Positions 10,048 through 19,147 are shown, numbered from the stretch's first letter. The stretch is 64,000 bases of DNA from Korobacter sp963758505 (GCA_963758505.1 CAVWVJ010000003.1:1488001-1552000); one strand, 5' to 3'. Program-made: numbers and translations. Notes: generated by a model from the letters alone, not told the origin.

Positions 10048-10764
10048 CTAAATTTCCATGCTGATATGGGCCACCCGCCCGATGATGAGATCGGTGGCTT
10101 CACTCCCAGGCGCCACGGGCAGCAGTTCCACCTCGGCACGCTGCGACTGCGGGCGAAGCAGCAACACGTTGTGCTCCAGCCGCACATAACGGATGGTCGC
10201 CTGCTCCTCTTTCTGGACAGCGTAGAGGGTACGTTCCCCCCGGCGATAGGGCACGAGCGAGTTGTAGTGCCGGTCGATCAGCACCGTGCAGCGTGGGACG
10301 AGGCGCGGGTACATCGCCTCGCAATCTGCCGGCGTGGGCCGCATCATCACGAAACGCTGCCAGGAGAGGCGGTCGCCGTTCGAACGGGTGCGCATCCGGC
10401 GGAGCAGGGCATGCTTGAGCTTGCTTACCTCGAGGACGTCCTTCGCGAGGACCTCCGGCGAGGCGGCGTGTGCTGGGTCCACGACGAGGAGATTCGCGTA
10501 GTCGCCTTCCTGCTGCGGTGGAATGGCGGCGCGCTGGTTGATCTCGTCGGCGGGCACCAGGTCGAGGATGGAGAGATCTTCCGCCGCAAGGACGCGGTCC
10601 ATCGCGTCGAGACTGAGCTTGCGCTTGCGGTTCAGGAAATTCGAGATGTGGGCCTGCCGGAATCCGGTTTCTCCGGCAAGCGCCTTCTCCGTCAGTTCGC
10701 CGGATTCGATACGTTCCCAAAGTAACTGCCGCAGAGATTCCTGAAGATCGCAAAACTTCAGCAT
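10048..10764 (-). CDS. XRE-family regulator with S24/LexA-like C-terminal domain
   Basis: This 238-residue protein has an N-terminal helix-turn-helix (about residues 20-60: LTEKALAGETGFRQAHISNFLNR) and a C-terminal beta domain (about 150-238) shaped like the S24 domain of LexA and CI repressors, with RRGERTLYAVQKEE and DLIIGRVAHI. I cannot place the Ser/Lys catalytic dyad confidently; the region that should carry the Lys reads TIRYVRLEHN, so self-cleavage is doubtful. It is divergent from the phage-like genes and sits just outside them, as a repressor would. Direct repeats over its own promoter suggest autoregulation. Confidence 0.85.
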   Translation of the reverse strand: MLKFCDLQESLRQLLWERIESGELTEKALAGETGFRQAHISNFLNRKRKLSLDAMDRVLAAEDLSILDLVPADEINQRAAIPPQQEGDYANLLVVDPAHAASPEVLAKDVLEVSKLKHALLRRMRTRSNGDRLSWQRFVMMRPTPADCEAMYPRLVPRCTVLIDRHYNSLVPYRRGERTLYAVQKEEQATIRYVRLEHNVLLLRPQSQRAEVELLPVAPGSEATDLIIGRVAHISMEI

Positions 10765-11086
10765 CGCTATAACTCCCAGCTATAACTCGTGACTGCAATC
10801 ACAACTATGTGGTGACTCGTGGCTTGCCCGACCGGTTTTGCGGCGTTATGGTGCCTGCAGTCTCGGCAAGAAACTAAGCGTGGCGGGACGCTCCCAGTCT
10901 TGACTAGTGAAACGCGGCGGCGAATGCGAGTTACCGCTGTGCAAAGCGCGGCGAAAGGAGCGTGCGAGAGGCTGTGGAAACAGGAGCGTCAGCCATTGCT
11001 GTGCTTTGCCATAGATTGCAGGTTTGGGTGCGCAGAAAGCCCGCATGGTCTTTTACGGGGAGTCACTTCGACTACAAAGGGCCATC
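10765..11086. promoter_or_regulatory. Divergent control region with direct repeats
   Basis: This 322-bp spacer lies between the divergent XRE regulator and the zinc-ribbon gene. Next to the regulator start are two copies of CTATAACTC (10767-10775 and 10780-10788, 13-bp period), followed by GTGACTGCAATCAC, an imperfect inverted repeat. These are candidate operators. The rest of the spacer holds no gene I can support; the short plus-strand frame here has unusual composition and no start signal. Confidence 0.4.
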
Positions 11087-11350
11087 ATGCATTTGGGCAC
11101 GATGCAGTACATGGAGTTAGAGCTGAAATATTGTGAGCGCTGCGGGACTTTGCGCTTTCGTCAGAGTGGGAGCAGCCAGATTTATTGTTCGAGCTGCGAA
11201 GTGGAAATGGATCAAGTTCGCCGGGCGGGAGCGGCGAGGCGGGAAAGAAAGGTGCGATTTGATCCGCGGGGAAAGAAGCCGTGCAGTTCCGCGGATTGCA
11301 GGTGGCAGTTTGGCGCTACCGGAAACCGGGATGACCGGAGGTGCCTGTGA
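11087..11350 (+). CDS. Small zinc-ribbon protein
   Basis: The 87-residue protein carries a four-cysteine zinc ribbon near its N-terminus (YCERCGTLRFR followed by YCSSCEVEM), with two CxxC knuckles about 15 residues apart. A further two cysteines occur near the C-terminus. The start at 11087 has an AAAGG ribbon-upstream Shine-Dalgarno match; ATGs at 11102 and 11111 are alternatives. It overlaps the next gene by four bases (GTGA), so the two are co-translated. It is probably a nucleic-acid or protein adaptor; no specific role is known. It is the first gene downstream of the candidate operator region. Confidence 0.65.
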   Translation: MHLGTMQYMELELKYCERCGTLRFRQSGSSQIYCSSCEVEMDQVRRAGAARRERKVRFDPRGKKPCSSADCRWQFGATGNRDDRRCL

Positions 11351-11946
11351 AACGACGTCCTGGAGAGAGAGCGAGCGTGCTGACCGGCCGAGTGGATGCC
11401 ACCGACGCGGCGGCGTTCCGATCGGAGTTATTTCAATACCGGTATGAAACCGTTGCCATGCTGCAGAAGTACCTTACGGTGTCGATGGATCTGGGCAGGC
11501 TGCCGTCGGTGCTGGGAGGCGAGCTGTTCCGGGCGAAGGTGACATCCTACCGGGTCACGAGCTTCGAGGACCTCGTGATTTTCGTTACCGACTTCGCCGC
11601 ATGCTTCCATCGCGCGGGCACGGCGGCGCAGAGGTTCATTGCCTTGCATATATTCCAGGAGCACACCCGGGAAGAGGCAGCGGCGCGAATGGGATGCGAT
11701 GTACGCAACGCGCGGCGGATCTATTGCGATGCGCTCGATGAACTCAGCGAAATCCTGCTGCGGTTCGGCATGATCGAGCCGATGGATTGGATCGGCAGCC
11801 AGGTCGCCGCGGAAGGCTGGCTCCCGGGCTGCCCGGTGTTGCGGCGCAATGCCTGGTCGGCGGAACTGCCACCGAGGAAACCCACGAGGAGCGTGCAAAA
11901 GCCGGCGCGCGCGACGCTCCTGACGATGCCCGGCAAAACCGGGTGA
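11347..11946 (+). CDS. Sigma region 4-like / phage late-regulator-like protein
   Basis: This 199-residue protein starts with GTG five bases after a GGAGG site; an in-frame GTG at 11341 is the alternative. Residues about 90-150 (FIALHIFQEHTREEAAARMG, then DVRNARRIYCDALDELSEIL) form a helix-turn-helix like sigma-70 region 4 and the ArpU/RinA class of phage late regulators. No region 2 is present. The C-terminal tail is basic and Pro-rich. Its place ahead of the structural genes suggests control of the late operon; this is inference. A terminator hairpin follows. Confidence 0.65.
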   Translation: MKRRPGERASVLTGRVDATDAAAFRSELFQYRYETVAMLQKYLTVSMDLGRLPSVLGGELFRAKVTSYRVTSFEDLVIFVTDFAACFHRAGTAAQRFIALHIFQEHTREEAAARMGCDVRNARRIYCDALDELSEILLRFGMIEPMDWIGSQVAAEGWLPGCPVLRRNAWSAELPPRKPTRSVQKPARATLLTMPGKTG

Positions 11947-11968
11947 TCGGATTGCTGTCGGGAACGCG

Positions 11969-11996
11969 GAGGGCGCAGGAAGAATGCGCCCTCTTT
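11969..11996 (+). terminator. Rho-independent terminator after late-regulator gene
   Basis: The perfect inverted repeat GAGGGCGCA / TGCGCCCTC with a seven-base loop is followed by TTT. It starts about 20 bp after the regulator stop codon. Confidence 0.65.
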
Positions 11997-12213
11997 GACT
12001 TTGGTGGGAGCGGGCGTGAGTGACAAAAATTGTTGTCAAGTGCAGGGAACCGGCAATTTTCGCGTAAGGTGCAGAAATCACGCGAGAAATAAATTTCGAA
12101 AAAGTGTCCGGTTTGCATGCTCCAGATTGATATTCTGAAAATAGAGAGAAAGAAAAACAAGCCGCACAGAGGGAACAAGGCGGCGAAGCACCGCGAAGAT
12201 TGTGGAGAGATCG

Positions 12214-12239
12214 AAGCCCGGCATTGTGCCGGGCTTTTG
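12214..12239 (+). terminator. Terminator-like hairpin upstream of small basic protein gene
   Basis: The stem AAGCCCGGCA / TGCCGGGCTT with a three-base loop is followed by TTT. It resembles the hairpin at 13388-13421, which shares the GAAGCCCGGCA core. No gene ends directly before it, so it could end an untranslated leader or small RNA starting near 12100. Confidence 0.5.
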
Positions 12240-12418
12240 CATTGGTGGGCAGCGCGGGACCGTGTCCGGCTGCAACGGCGCTCGATCGGGTCTGGGCAAC
12301 TCGAAACCTGCAGCGGTGGCACGCTGGCGAGGATGAGCGTCGTTCGAGGGTGCGTTGCGTTGGGTGGGTAGAGGGAGCGTGGAACTCCCGCGCAGCCGGA
12401 CACGGATTAGGTGAATGG

Positions 12419-12796
12419 ATGGCAAAAAAGGGAATACATCTCATAAACAAAAACGAAAAAGGTGAGCCGCAGCAGTCGCAGGGAATGAAGGATGAGAGCA
12501 AGAAGCCAGAAGGAGAGGGCGGCAAGAAGCCGGAAAGCGCGCGCAAGAAGGTCAAAAACGCGCAATTGAAGGTTCTGCAGAATCTCGATGACATCGTCAC
12601 CGGTAACTGCACCTCTGCGATCGGCGGAAATAGTAACTGCGCGAAGTTCATGCTCGACTGGTCCGGCGTTTCCGATCTTCGGGCACCGCTGGCAAAGCCG
12701 CTGAAGCAAAGGTCGCTTGCGCGCGTGCTGCTGAAGAAACTCAAGCAAGTCGCTGAGAGCCAGCCGAAACCCGGAACCTCTGAGGATGGGAAGTAA
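12419..12796 (+). CDS. Small lysine-rich protein of unknown function
   Basis: The 125-residue protein, taken from the ATG at 12419, is strongly basic and low complexity at its N-terminus (GKKPESARKKVKNAQLKVLQ). It then has a region with CTSAIGGNSNCAKFMLDW and a basic C-terminal end. No signal peptide or membrane helix is seen. The frame stays open further upstream (from 12200), but that part reads as non-coding. It ends 85 bp before the preferred start of the next gene. I do not recognise the family; a nucleic-acid-binding role would fit the charge. Confidence 0.55.
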   Translation: MAKKGIHLINKNEKGEPQQSQGMKDESKKPEGEGGKKPESARKKVKNAQLKVLQNLDDIVTGNCTSAIGGNSNCAKFMLDWSGVSDLRAPLAKPLKQRSLARVLLKKLKQVAESQPKPGTSEDGK

Positions 12797-12881
12797 ACAG
12801 GCTCCGTGCTGCACGTTAGAATGGGAATGCATCGAAGGAATTGCACGATTCACTCTCGTGGCTGAGGAGTTTCGCAGGCGC

Positions 12882-13361
12882 ATGGACATGACGTGGGTGA
12901 CGCACCGGATCGCGGTGGGCGGCGGCATTTGGATACCGGAAAAGATGGCCGAACTGGTGCGCGAAGGCGTGACGCACGTCATCGACATGCAATTGGAGTT
13001 CGATGACACCCCACTGGGAAGGCAGTTTGGCGTGGAAGTGCTGTGGAACCCGGTGGACGACGACTTCCAGCCGAAGCCATTCGAGGTTTTTCAGCGGGGC
13101 GTGGAATTTGCGCTGAAGGCGCTCGAGGAAGAGGAAACGAAGCTGTTCATCCACTGCGCGGCGGGGGTGCATCGCGCGCCGATGATGACGCTGGCGGTAA
13201 TGCGCGTGATGGGATGGGAACTGGACGATGCGATGGAATTGATCCAGGGCCGCCGTTACGTGGTGGATTTTGCGGATGTTTACGTGCAGAGCGTGGAACG
13301 CTTCATGAAGAAATACGAGAAGCACAACGGAGCACCTGCACCGAAGAAAAAGTTGACGTGA
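12882..13361 (+). CDS. Dual-specificity protein phosphatase-like protein
   Basis: This 159-residue protein, read from the ATG at 12882 with a GAGGAG site upstream, has the tyrosine/dual-specificity phosphatase signature HCAAGVHRAP, with Cys92 as nucleophile and Arg98 in the P-loop. The Asp cluster NPVDDD (57-62) is in place to supply the general acid. Longer starts are possible in the same frame from 12786. It would remove phosphate from Ser/Thr/Tyr residues or another phosphoester. It is followed by a terminator, so it is transcriptionally separate from the phage-like structural genes. Confidence 0.82.
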   Translation: MDMTWVTHRIAVGGGIWIPEKMAELVREGVTHVIDMQLEFDDTPLGRQFGVEVLWNPVDDDFQPKPFEVFQRGVEFALKALEEEETKLFIHCAAGVHRAPMMTLAVMRVMGWELDDAMELIQGRRYVVDFADVYVQSVERFMKKYEKHNGAPAPKKKLT

Positions 13362-13387
13362 CGTAGCACAGAGTAGGACCTCCTTCA

Positions 13388-13421
13388 CGAAGCCCGGCAA
13401 AACTGCCGGGCTTCGCTTTTT
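13388..13421 (+). terminator. Rho-independent terminator after phosphatase gene
   Basis: A 12-bp perfect stem, CGAAGCCCGGCA / TGCCGGGCTTCG, with a four-base loop is followed by CTTTTT. It starts 26 bp after the phosphatase stop codon. Confidence 0.85.
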
Positions 13422-13501
13422 GCAGGCACGCCGAACTGTGCAGCAGGTCACAGCGCGGTGAGGGTCGGATCGGGTATGAGAGGCATAGCGAAAGAGGGGA
13501 G

Positions 13502-16390
13502 ATGCAATTGTTGCGTATCGAGGGAATGGGCGGATGGAAGTACTTCCTGATCTCGCTCTGCCTGGCGTGCAGCTTACAGTCGGAGATGCGCGCGGGCACG
13601 GGGCCGAGCCTTACAACCGTGAACGACGTTGTTTATAGAGCGGACGGTACCCCGGCACAGGGCACGATGACCATCACCTGGCCGGCATTCACGACGGCGG
13701 GCGGGAGCGCGGTCGGAGCGGGATCAATGACGGTCAACATTGGGCCAGGCGGAGCGCTGAAGCTGTCGCTGGCACCGAATGCAGGAGCAGCGCCGGCGGG
13801 AACGTTTTACAAGGTCGTGACCAAGGACCTGACAGGCGTTACCGCAACCGAGTACTGGGTGGTGCCGGCGGTTGCCTCCACCACGCTGGCGGTCATTCGG
13901 ACGCAGATGATGCCGCCGAACATCGCGGCCCAGGCGGCGACCAAGGATTACGTGGATCGAGTGGTGGTACATAACACAGGAGACGAATCGGTTGCCGGAG
14001 TCAAGAGCTTCGCATCCACACCGAATGCTCCCGATCCGCAAAACGGCACGGATGTTGCGAACAAAGAGTACGTCGATAAAGCCACAAACATCAGCGTACC
14101 GGGTTTGCTGGGATACACGCCGGAGAACGTCGCGGCCAAAGACGCCGCCAATGGATATGCAGGATTGAGCGCGAGTGGCCAGTTGGAGGCCAGCGAGTTG
14201 CCGGCGATTCCGTTCGCGAACTTGCCGGTGGGAACTGCGGCGAATACAGTTGCCGCGGGTAACGATGCGCGGCTTGCATCCCCGGCGCAGACGAACACGA
14301 CGAATACGTTTGCCCAGCAGCAGAGCGTAGCGGACCTGGTGCTCGGGAGCTCGTCACCATGGTTCGTGGATGTGCGCTGGTACGGAGCGAAAGGCGACGG
14401 CAAATTCATTACCGACGCTGCGATGACGAGCGGGAGCGCGGCGCTGACCTCGAACATGGGAAGGTTCAGCTGCCCCACCGATGTGGGGAAGACGATTTGG
14501 GTGCAGGGGGCGGGGACGAGCGGGACAACGCTGCAGAGCACGGTGGCGACCTGCACGGATTCCAACCACATCACGTTGAACGCGCCAGCGAACACGACCA
14601 TCGCGCCACTATCGATCAGCGATGCGGCAATGACGGCGGGGAGCAATGTGCTGACGAGTGCCTCGGGCAAGTTTTCCGCTTCGATGGTGGGGTACACGGT
14701 GTATGTGCCGGGCGCGGGGACGAACGGTGGAGTTTTGCAGACCACGGTCGGGGGCTTTACGGACGCGAGTCACCTGTTATTGGCGGCGAGTGCGAGCACA
14801 TCGACTTCGGGGCAGACGGTGAGTGTCCTGTTCCACGCGGTGATCGGCACGGATGACACGACGGCGCTGCAGGCGGCGATCGACGGCGCCAAGACGCGCT
14901 GCAATGCGGGGGGCGGCACGTGGAACTTGTGCCCGACACTGCTGTTCCCGGCGGCGAATTACATCCTCAGCGGCAGTCTGAATTACAAGAGCGTGCCGTG
15001 GATGGGGATGGGGGCGCAGAAGACGGCGCTCCTGTGGGTAGGCCCGAGCGGCGGCACGATGACGTACGTTCCGGCTGGGTATGCGGGAGGCGCGAGCTGG
15101 GGCGGCATCAAGGGAATGCAATTTCGGATGGGAACGAACTGGCCGAAGACGCATATCGAGTTTGATGTCGCGGTGGACGCGGGATTCTTCCTGGAAGAAG
15201 ACAACTTCCTGGGTGCTTCGGGAAATTCGATCGAGTTGACGCAAGGGTTCGTCAACCTGCACTGGCAAAAGTTGCGTTGGGATTCGATTGCCGGATACAT
15301 GGTACGCTTCGCGTCGTCATCGCCGTGCTGGGTGGCTTCGAGCGCGGTGATCGACAAGTTCACGGCAGACCTGAGCCCGGTGAATAACCCACAACCGCCA
15401 ACAAATCCGCTGGGATATTTTCTGATCGACAACTCTCCGGCGAACTGCGGACAGCCGCGGTCCGTGTTCCGGTTCGCGGATGCGCGGATCGAGAACAACA
15501 CGGTCCCCTTCGCGAGCAATGGAGCGGTGGTCGCGGTGCAGAACCAGACGACACCTTCGGGCAGTAATAACAGCGTGCCCTACGACATAACATTAGAGAA
15601 CATCACGGGGCAGAATCCCGCGCTCTCGACGGCGGGAACCAACGCGCCGATGCAATTGCTGTGCAATTTGACGGCGGGCGTGGATTGCTCGACGGCGATC
15701 CTGCACTGGAAGAACATACAGATGACAGGCTGGGCGTCGGCTTTCATGGTGCAGCCGCCGAGCACGAGCTACGCGTATGGCTGGTGGCCACGATGCCAGG
15801 GCAATTGCCTGATCGGGGGACTGGACGCGAACTTCACGACGATACCCAGAGTGATCGCGGGGAATACGCTGATCTATGACTTTGTTTCCCAGCAGGCGAA
15901 TGGAAAGGTGTTCCAGGCGCGAGATACGAATCACAATGGCCCAGCGGCGAACTACCCGGAATTCGACCTGGATGTATCGGGGAAGATGCAATGGTATCCG
16001 GGGAATTCGAGCACAGCCGATACCAACCTGTATCGTGGAGCGGCGGGAGTGGTGAAGAGCGATCAGCAGATCAGCGCGGCGGGGGGACTGGTAGGGGGAT
16101 TCAATACTGTAACGTTCTCGGCAACCCCAGCCTTCGATTTCAGCAAAGGCAACACGCAGATGATTACGCTGACGGGCAACGTGACTTCAAGCACTTTGGT
16201 AAATGCAACTGCGGGGCAACGGTTATTGTTCATTGTTTGCCAGGATGCGACGGGCGGGCGCACGTTCGTATGGCCCAGCAGCGTGAAGGGCGGAGGGACC
16301 GTGGGGTCGACGGCGAGCAAATGTTCCGTGCAGGATTTTGTGTGGGATGGTGCAAGCGCACGGGCGGTGGGGGCGGTGCAGGTGAATTGA
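13502..16390 (+). CDS. Tail-spike-like beta-helix protein with signal peptide (paralogue 1)
   Basis: This 962-residue protein has an apparent Sec signal peptide (hydrophobic KYFLISLCLACSL before about residue 33). A beta-rich N-terminal domain with NDVVYRADGTPAQGTMTITW comes next. Tail-fibre-type motifs ATKDYVD and DVANKEYVD occur around residues 140-200. A pectate-lyase-3-like beta-helix starts with DVRWYGAKGDG near 289 and resumes at GTDDTTALQAAIDGA near 447. Between these lie two imperfect repeats of about 70 residues. The C-terminal domain reads FDFSKGNTQMITLTGNVTSS. Such beta-helices bind or cut polysaccharide in phage tail spikes; a cleavage activity is not shown here. It shares its N-terminal architecture with the next gene. 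Confidence 0.75.
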   Translation: MQLLRIEGMGGWKYFLISLCLACSLQSEMRAGTGPSLTTVNDVVYRADGTPAQGTMTITWPAFTTAGGSAVGAGSMTVNIGPGGALKLSLAPNAGAAPAGTFYKVVTKDLTGVTATEYWVVPAVASTTLAVIRTQMMPPNIAAQAATKDYVDRVVVHNTGDESVAGVKSFASTPNAPDPQNGTDVANKEYVDKATNISVPGLLGYTPENVAAKDAANGYAGLSASGQLEASELPAIPFANLPVGTAANTVAAGNDARLASPAQTNTTNTFAQQQSVADLVLGSSSPWFVDVRWYGAKGDGKFITDAAMTSGSAALTSNMGRFSCPTDVGKTIWVQGAGTSGTTLQSTVATCTDSNHITLNAPANTTIAPLSISDAAMTAGSNVLTSASGKFSASMVGYTVYVPGAGTNGGVLQTTVGGFTDASHLLLAASASTSTSGQTVSVLFHAVIGTDDTTALQAAIDGAKTRCNAGGGTWNLCPTLLFPAANYILSGSLNYKSVPWMGMGAQKTALLWVGPSGGTMTYVPAGYAGGASWGGIKGMQFRMGTNWPKTHIEFDVAVDAGFFLEEDNFLGASGNSIELTQGFVNLHWQKLRWDSIAGYMVRFASSSPCWVASSAVIDKFTADLSPVNNPQPPTNPLGYFLIDNSPANCGQPRSVFRFADARIENNTVPFASNGAVVAVQNQTTPSGSNNSVPYDITLENITGQNPALSTAGTNAPMQLLCNLTAGVDCSTAILHWKNIQMTGWASAFMVQPPSTSYAYGWWPRCQGNCLIGGLDANFTTIPRVIAGNTLIYDFVSQQANGKVFQARDTNHNGPAANYPEFDLDVSGKMQWYPGNSSTADTNLYRGAAGVVKSDQQISAAGGLVGGFNTVTFSATPAFDFSKGNTQMITLTGNVTSSTLVNATAGQRLLFIVCQDATGGRTFVWPSSVKGGGTVGSTASKCSVQDFVWDGASARAVGAVQVN

Positions 16391-16408
16391 GGGATTTTGG
16401 TGGGAGTA

Positions 16409-16503
16409 GGGTCCTTCGACTACGTTTCGCTTACGCGAAACTTCGCTCAGGATGACGACGCTGCGCGACTGCGAACGCTCAGCGTTTTCCGCTCAGGATG
16501 ACA
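16409..16503 (+). repeat. REP-like palindromic repeat (two copies)
   Basis: Two tandem copies of the dispersed repeat lie here. The first begins GTCCTTCGACTACG and ends TTCGCTCAGGATGAC (about 16409-16457). The second ends CCGCTCAGGATGAC (about 16461-16503). Each has a GC-rich palindromic middle. They occupy the gap between the two spike-like genes. Confidence 0.7.
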
Positions 16504-16546
16504 CGACGAATTTGACGATCGAAATGAAGACGTACAGAGTTAGAGG

Positions 16547-19090
16547 ATGAAGATGATGCCGACGCGCGCGTGCCGCCTGCCAGGGCGGCTTTTGTGTTTT
16601 GCTTTGTGGGTTGCTGGATGTTTTGCCACATATGCCGTGGCTGCGGATGGGAATGTCAGCTCGCCGCAAACGACGCTGGTGCAGGATACGGTGTTTCGTG
16701 CCGATGGCACTCCGGCTACAGGGTGGATGGTGATTACGTGGCCAGCCTTCGTGACCGCGGATGGATCGGCGGTCGCCGCGGGCACCACGTCCATAAAGCT
16801 AGGCAGCGGAGGCAACTTCAGTGTGCCGCTGGCACCCAACGCAGGCAGTCAGCCGGCAGGAACTTTCTATTCCGTGACGCTGAAGCTGGATAACGGCGTA
16901 ACCAGCAAAGAGGCTTGGCTGGTTCCCCCGACGTCGCCGGCAACGCTGGCAGCGGTACGTGCGGCGGAGGTTCCATCGACGATGGCGATCCAGGCACTGA
17001 CGTCGGATTGGGCGAACGCCAACCTTGTCAACCTGACGAGCATGCAGTCGATTACCGGCGTCAAGAAATTCGTGGCGCCACCGAGCGCGCCGGATCCGGT
17101 GAACGCTACGGATGTGGCGAACAAGGAATACGTGGACGCAAACGCCGGCGGTGGACCGAATGTTGCGCGGGTGAATGTCGCGAACACGTGGACCCAAAGC
17201 CAGACCTTCAGCGTGCCGCCATCGGTTCCGGCCCCCGCGCAGTCGAGCGACGTTGCGAATAAAGGATACGTGGACGCCTCGGCGGGGGCGAGTACGAGCG
17301 CCGCAAATACGTGGACCAACGCGAATAGCGCGACACAGCCCTGGACATGGAACCTATCGAACGGCGTGAACGGGATTAACGCGTTGTTCAACCAGCAGCA
17401 AACCGGGTTCAGTACGCTGCAGCCCTTAACGATCACTCAGGACGCGTATCGCGGGGGGATTAACCAGTTTCCCGGCGGCCTCGGCACAAAGACGCAGCAG
17501 AGCGGCATTCGCGGATTCGGGTACCAGCGCACTGTAGGCGAGCGAAAGTGGCTGACGCTGTCGCAGAACTGTTATGCGCCAAGCGATTGCATTTCTATCT
17601 TCAGCAGCCAACACGATTGGGGCGGCTATTACTCAGGTGGGGACGAAGGCTCCGAGTTTGTGCGCGGGTCGGTTATGCAAGGCGACAACAACACCTCCGA
17701 CTTTCCGCAAGGTACGGTGGCTTCGATCAACGGAAATGTGGTGACGGGAAGTTGGACGAACGGGTCGAATGCGTGGTTGGGCGAGCAGCGACCGTTGATC
17801 ATCACTTCACGAGGGACGGACAGCACGGGTACGGTTGCAGGAATGTCATATACCGGAGGCAACTGCGTTGTTACGGGGAGCGGAACAGACTGGGCGACAC
17901 AGTTTGGGACGGGCGCGGTCAACCAAGTGTTTCTGAACATCCCGGCCAATAACAACGGTTCGATGATGCTAGTGTGGCCGATCACTTCGATCAGCAGCAA
18001 CACCTCGATGGTGATCGGCTACACCTTGAACGAGACTGGATCGCAATGTCCGTCGATCGCGCTGGCGACGACGGGATCCTACACCATCTACCAGGGGGCA
18101 TATGTCCAGACACTTTCCGATCCGCCGAGCGGGCAAAGCAACGCGATCGCGGTGACGGTCCCTGCGGGAGGAGTGTTTCAAGCGGGCGACACGATCCAGC
18201 AGCCCGTCAGTTATAACTTCAATCCCATCGGGTTGAGCGTGGTGCTTGGGCGATTGGTTGGCGAGCCGCAAGGGGTGGGACTGATCGTAAACAACCAGAA
18301 TCCGGCGCCGATCGAATCGCTTGCCAGACTCTGGGGAAACGCCAAGTACGGAATCCGTTTCAATGGAACGGTGAGCACGGGCATCGTGAACAGCGCGTTC
18401 ACGTCGGCGTTCCTGTCCCTTACGAGCACGACGGCGAGCGTCCATAACCTGATTACAGCGCAGAACTCCGGAGGCACGGTGCGCTACTTTCAATACTATC
18501 CTCCGGGAGATTATTTCTCGCTCGCTGGATTCAACATTTCCGGCGATGGCGCGAGGGTCGCGACGGCTACGGTTTCACCGCAAGCGAATCAGGCGTTCTA
18601 CCAGTACATCAGTCCAGCGAATTCGCCGACGTACGCGGGGCGCAGCGTAAACTACGCGGCCAACCCGAACGCGAACGTATGGCTGGATTCGATTTCCGCT
18701 ACCGGCTTGGTCTGGGGCATCCGCGCCACAGGAGCCGGGGGCGCGAACGCCATTCTGAATAACGGCAACTCCTTTATGGGCTATAGCGGCAATCTGAGCG
18801 GGCAAACGTTCAGTCTGAACGCTGCAACCGGCGCCGGCGCCTTCGTTCATCTGAACCAGACTGGCGGGCATGATATAGCCGGAACGATTGCGATATCGTC
18901 GGCGACGAGCGGGAGCGCGAGTTTCGCCACCGCGTTCAATAGCGCTCCGGTCTGCACACTGACGCCGACGTCGGACCCATCGAGCGTCGGAACGTGGTGG
19001 GTGACGACCACGACTTCCGCGATAACGGCGAACGTGAAGACGGCAGGCACGATCATGTTCAACTACGTGTGCGCGGGGAATCCGAACTAA
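16547..19090 (+). CDS. Tail-fibre/spike-like protein with signal peptide (paralogue 2)
   Basis: The 847-residue protein has a clear signal peptide (LLCFALWVAGCFATYAVAA, probable cleavage after AVA near residue 34). The N-terminal domain matches paralogue 1 (DTVFRADGTPATGWMVITW, then LAPNAGSQPAGTFY). Two or three tail-fibre-type repeats follow (DVANKEYVDA and DVANKGYVDA). The middle is beta-rich and Gly/Ser/Thr rich and the C-terminus reads PVCTLTPTSDPSSVGTWWVT. The pectate-lyase motif of paralogue 1 is not visible. It probably binds a surface polymer. The signal peptide is unexpected for a virion fibre, so a secreted adhesin is an alternative. Confidence 0.72.
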   Translation: MKMMPTRACRLPGRLLCFALWVAGCFATYAVAADGNVSSPQTTLVQDTVFRADGTPATGWMVITWPAFVTADGSAVAAGTTSIKLGSGGNFSVPLAPNAGSQPAGTFYSVTLKLDNGVTSKEAWLVPPTSPATLAAVRAAEVPSTMAIQALTSDWANANLVNLTSMQSITGVKKFVAPPSAPDPVNATDVANKEYVDANAGGGPNVARVNVANTWTQSQTFSVPPSVPAPAQSSDVANKGYVDASAGASTSAANTWTNANSATQPWTWNLSNGVNGINALFNQQQTGFSTLQPLTITQDAYRGGINQFPGGLGTKTQQSGIRGFGYQRTVGERKWLTLSQNCYAPSDCISIFSSQHDWGGYYSGGDEGSEFVRGSVMQGDNNTSDFPQGTVASINGNVVTGSWTNGSNAWLGEQRPLIITSRGTDSTGTVAGMSYTGGNCVVTGSGTDWATQFGTGAVNQVFLNIPANNNGSMMLVWPITSISSNTSMVIGYTLNETGSQCPSIALATTGSYTIYQGAYVQTLSDPPSGQSNAIAVTVPAGGVFQAGDTIQQPVSYNFNPIGLSVVLGRLVGEPQGVGLIVNNQNPAPIESLARLWGNAKYGIRFNGTVSTGIVNSAFTSAFLSLTSTTASVHNLITAQNSGGTVRYFQYYPPGDYFSLAGFNISGDGARVATATVSPQANQAFYQYISPANSPTYAGRSVNYAANPNANVWLDSISATGLVWGIRATGAGGANAILNNGNSFMGYSGNLSGQTFSLNAATGAGAFVHLNQTGGHDIAGTIAISSATSGSASFATAFNSAPVCTLTPTSDPSSVGTWWVTTTTSAITANVKTAGTIMFNYVCAGNPN

Positions 19091-19147
19091 AGGCGAAGCT
19101 TACCTGGGAGATTGAGGAAGATGCGTCAAGGCACAAGGGAGCAGCCG

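Larger units (their letters stand above)
11947..12418. other. 472-bp intergenic stretch with two hairpins
   Basis: This spacer contains the terminator at 11969-11996, an AT-richer block around 12017-12160 that probably holds the promoter of the next gene, and a second terminator-like hairpin at 12214-12239. Frames crossing it have no start signals and atypical composition, so I call no gene. The block 12017-12160 is more AT-rich than its surroundings. Confidence 0.45.

Noticed and set aside
10819..11136. A 105-codon frame before the zinc-ribbon gene
   Set aside because: No ribosome-binding site, no family pattern and unusual composition; it overlaps the control region and the zinc-ribbon gene in another frame.
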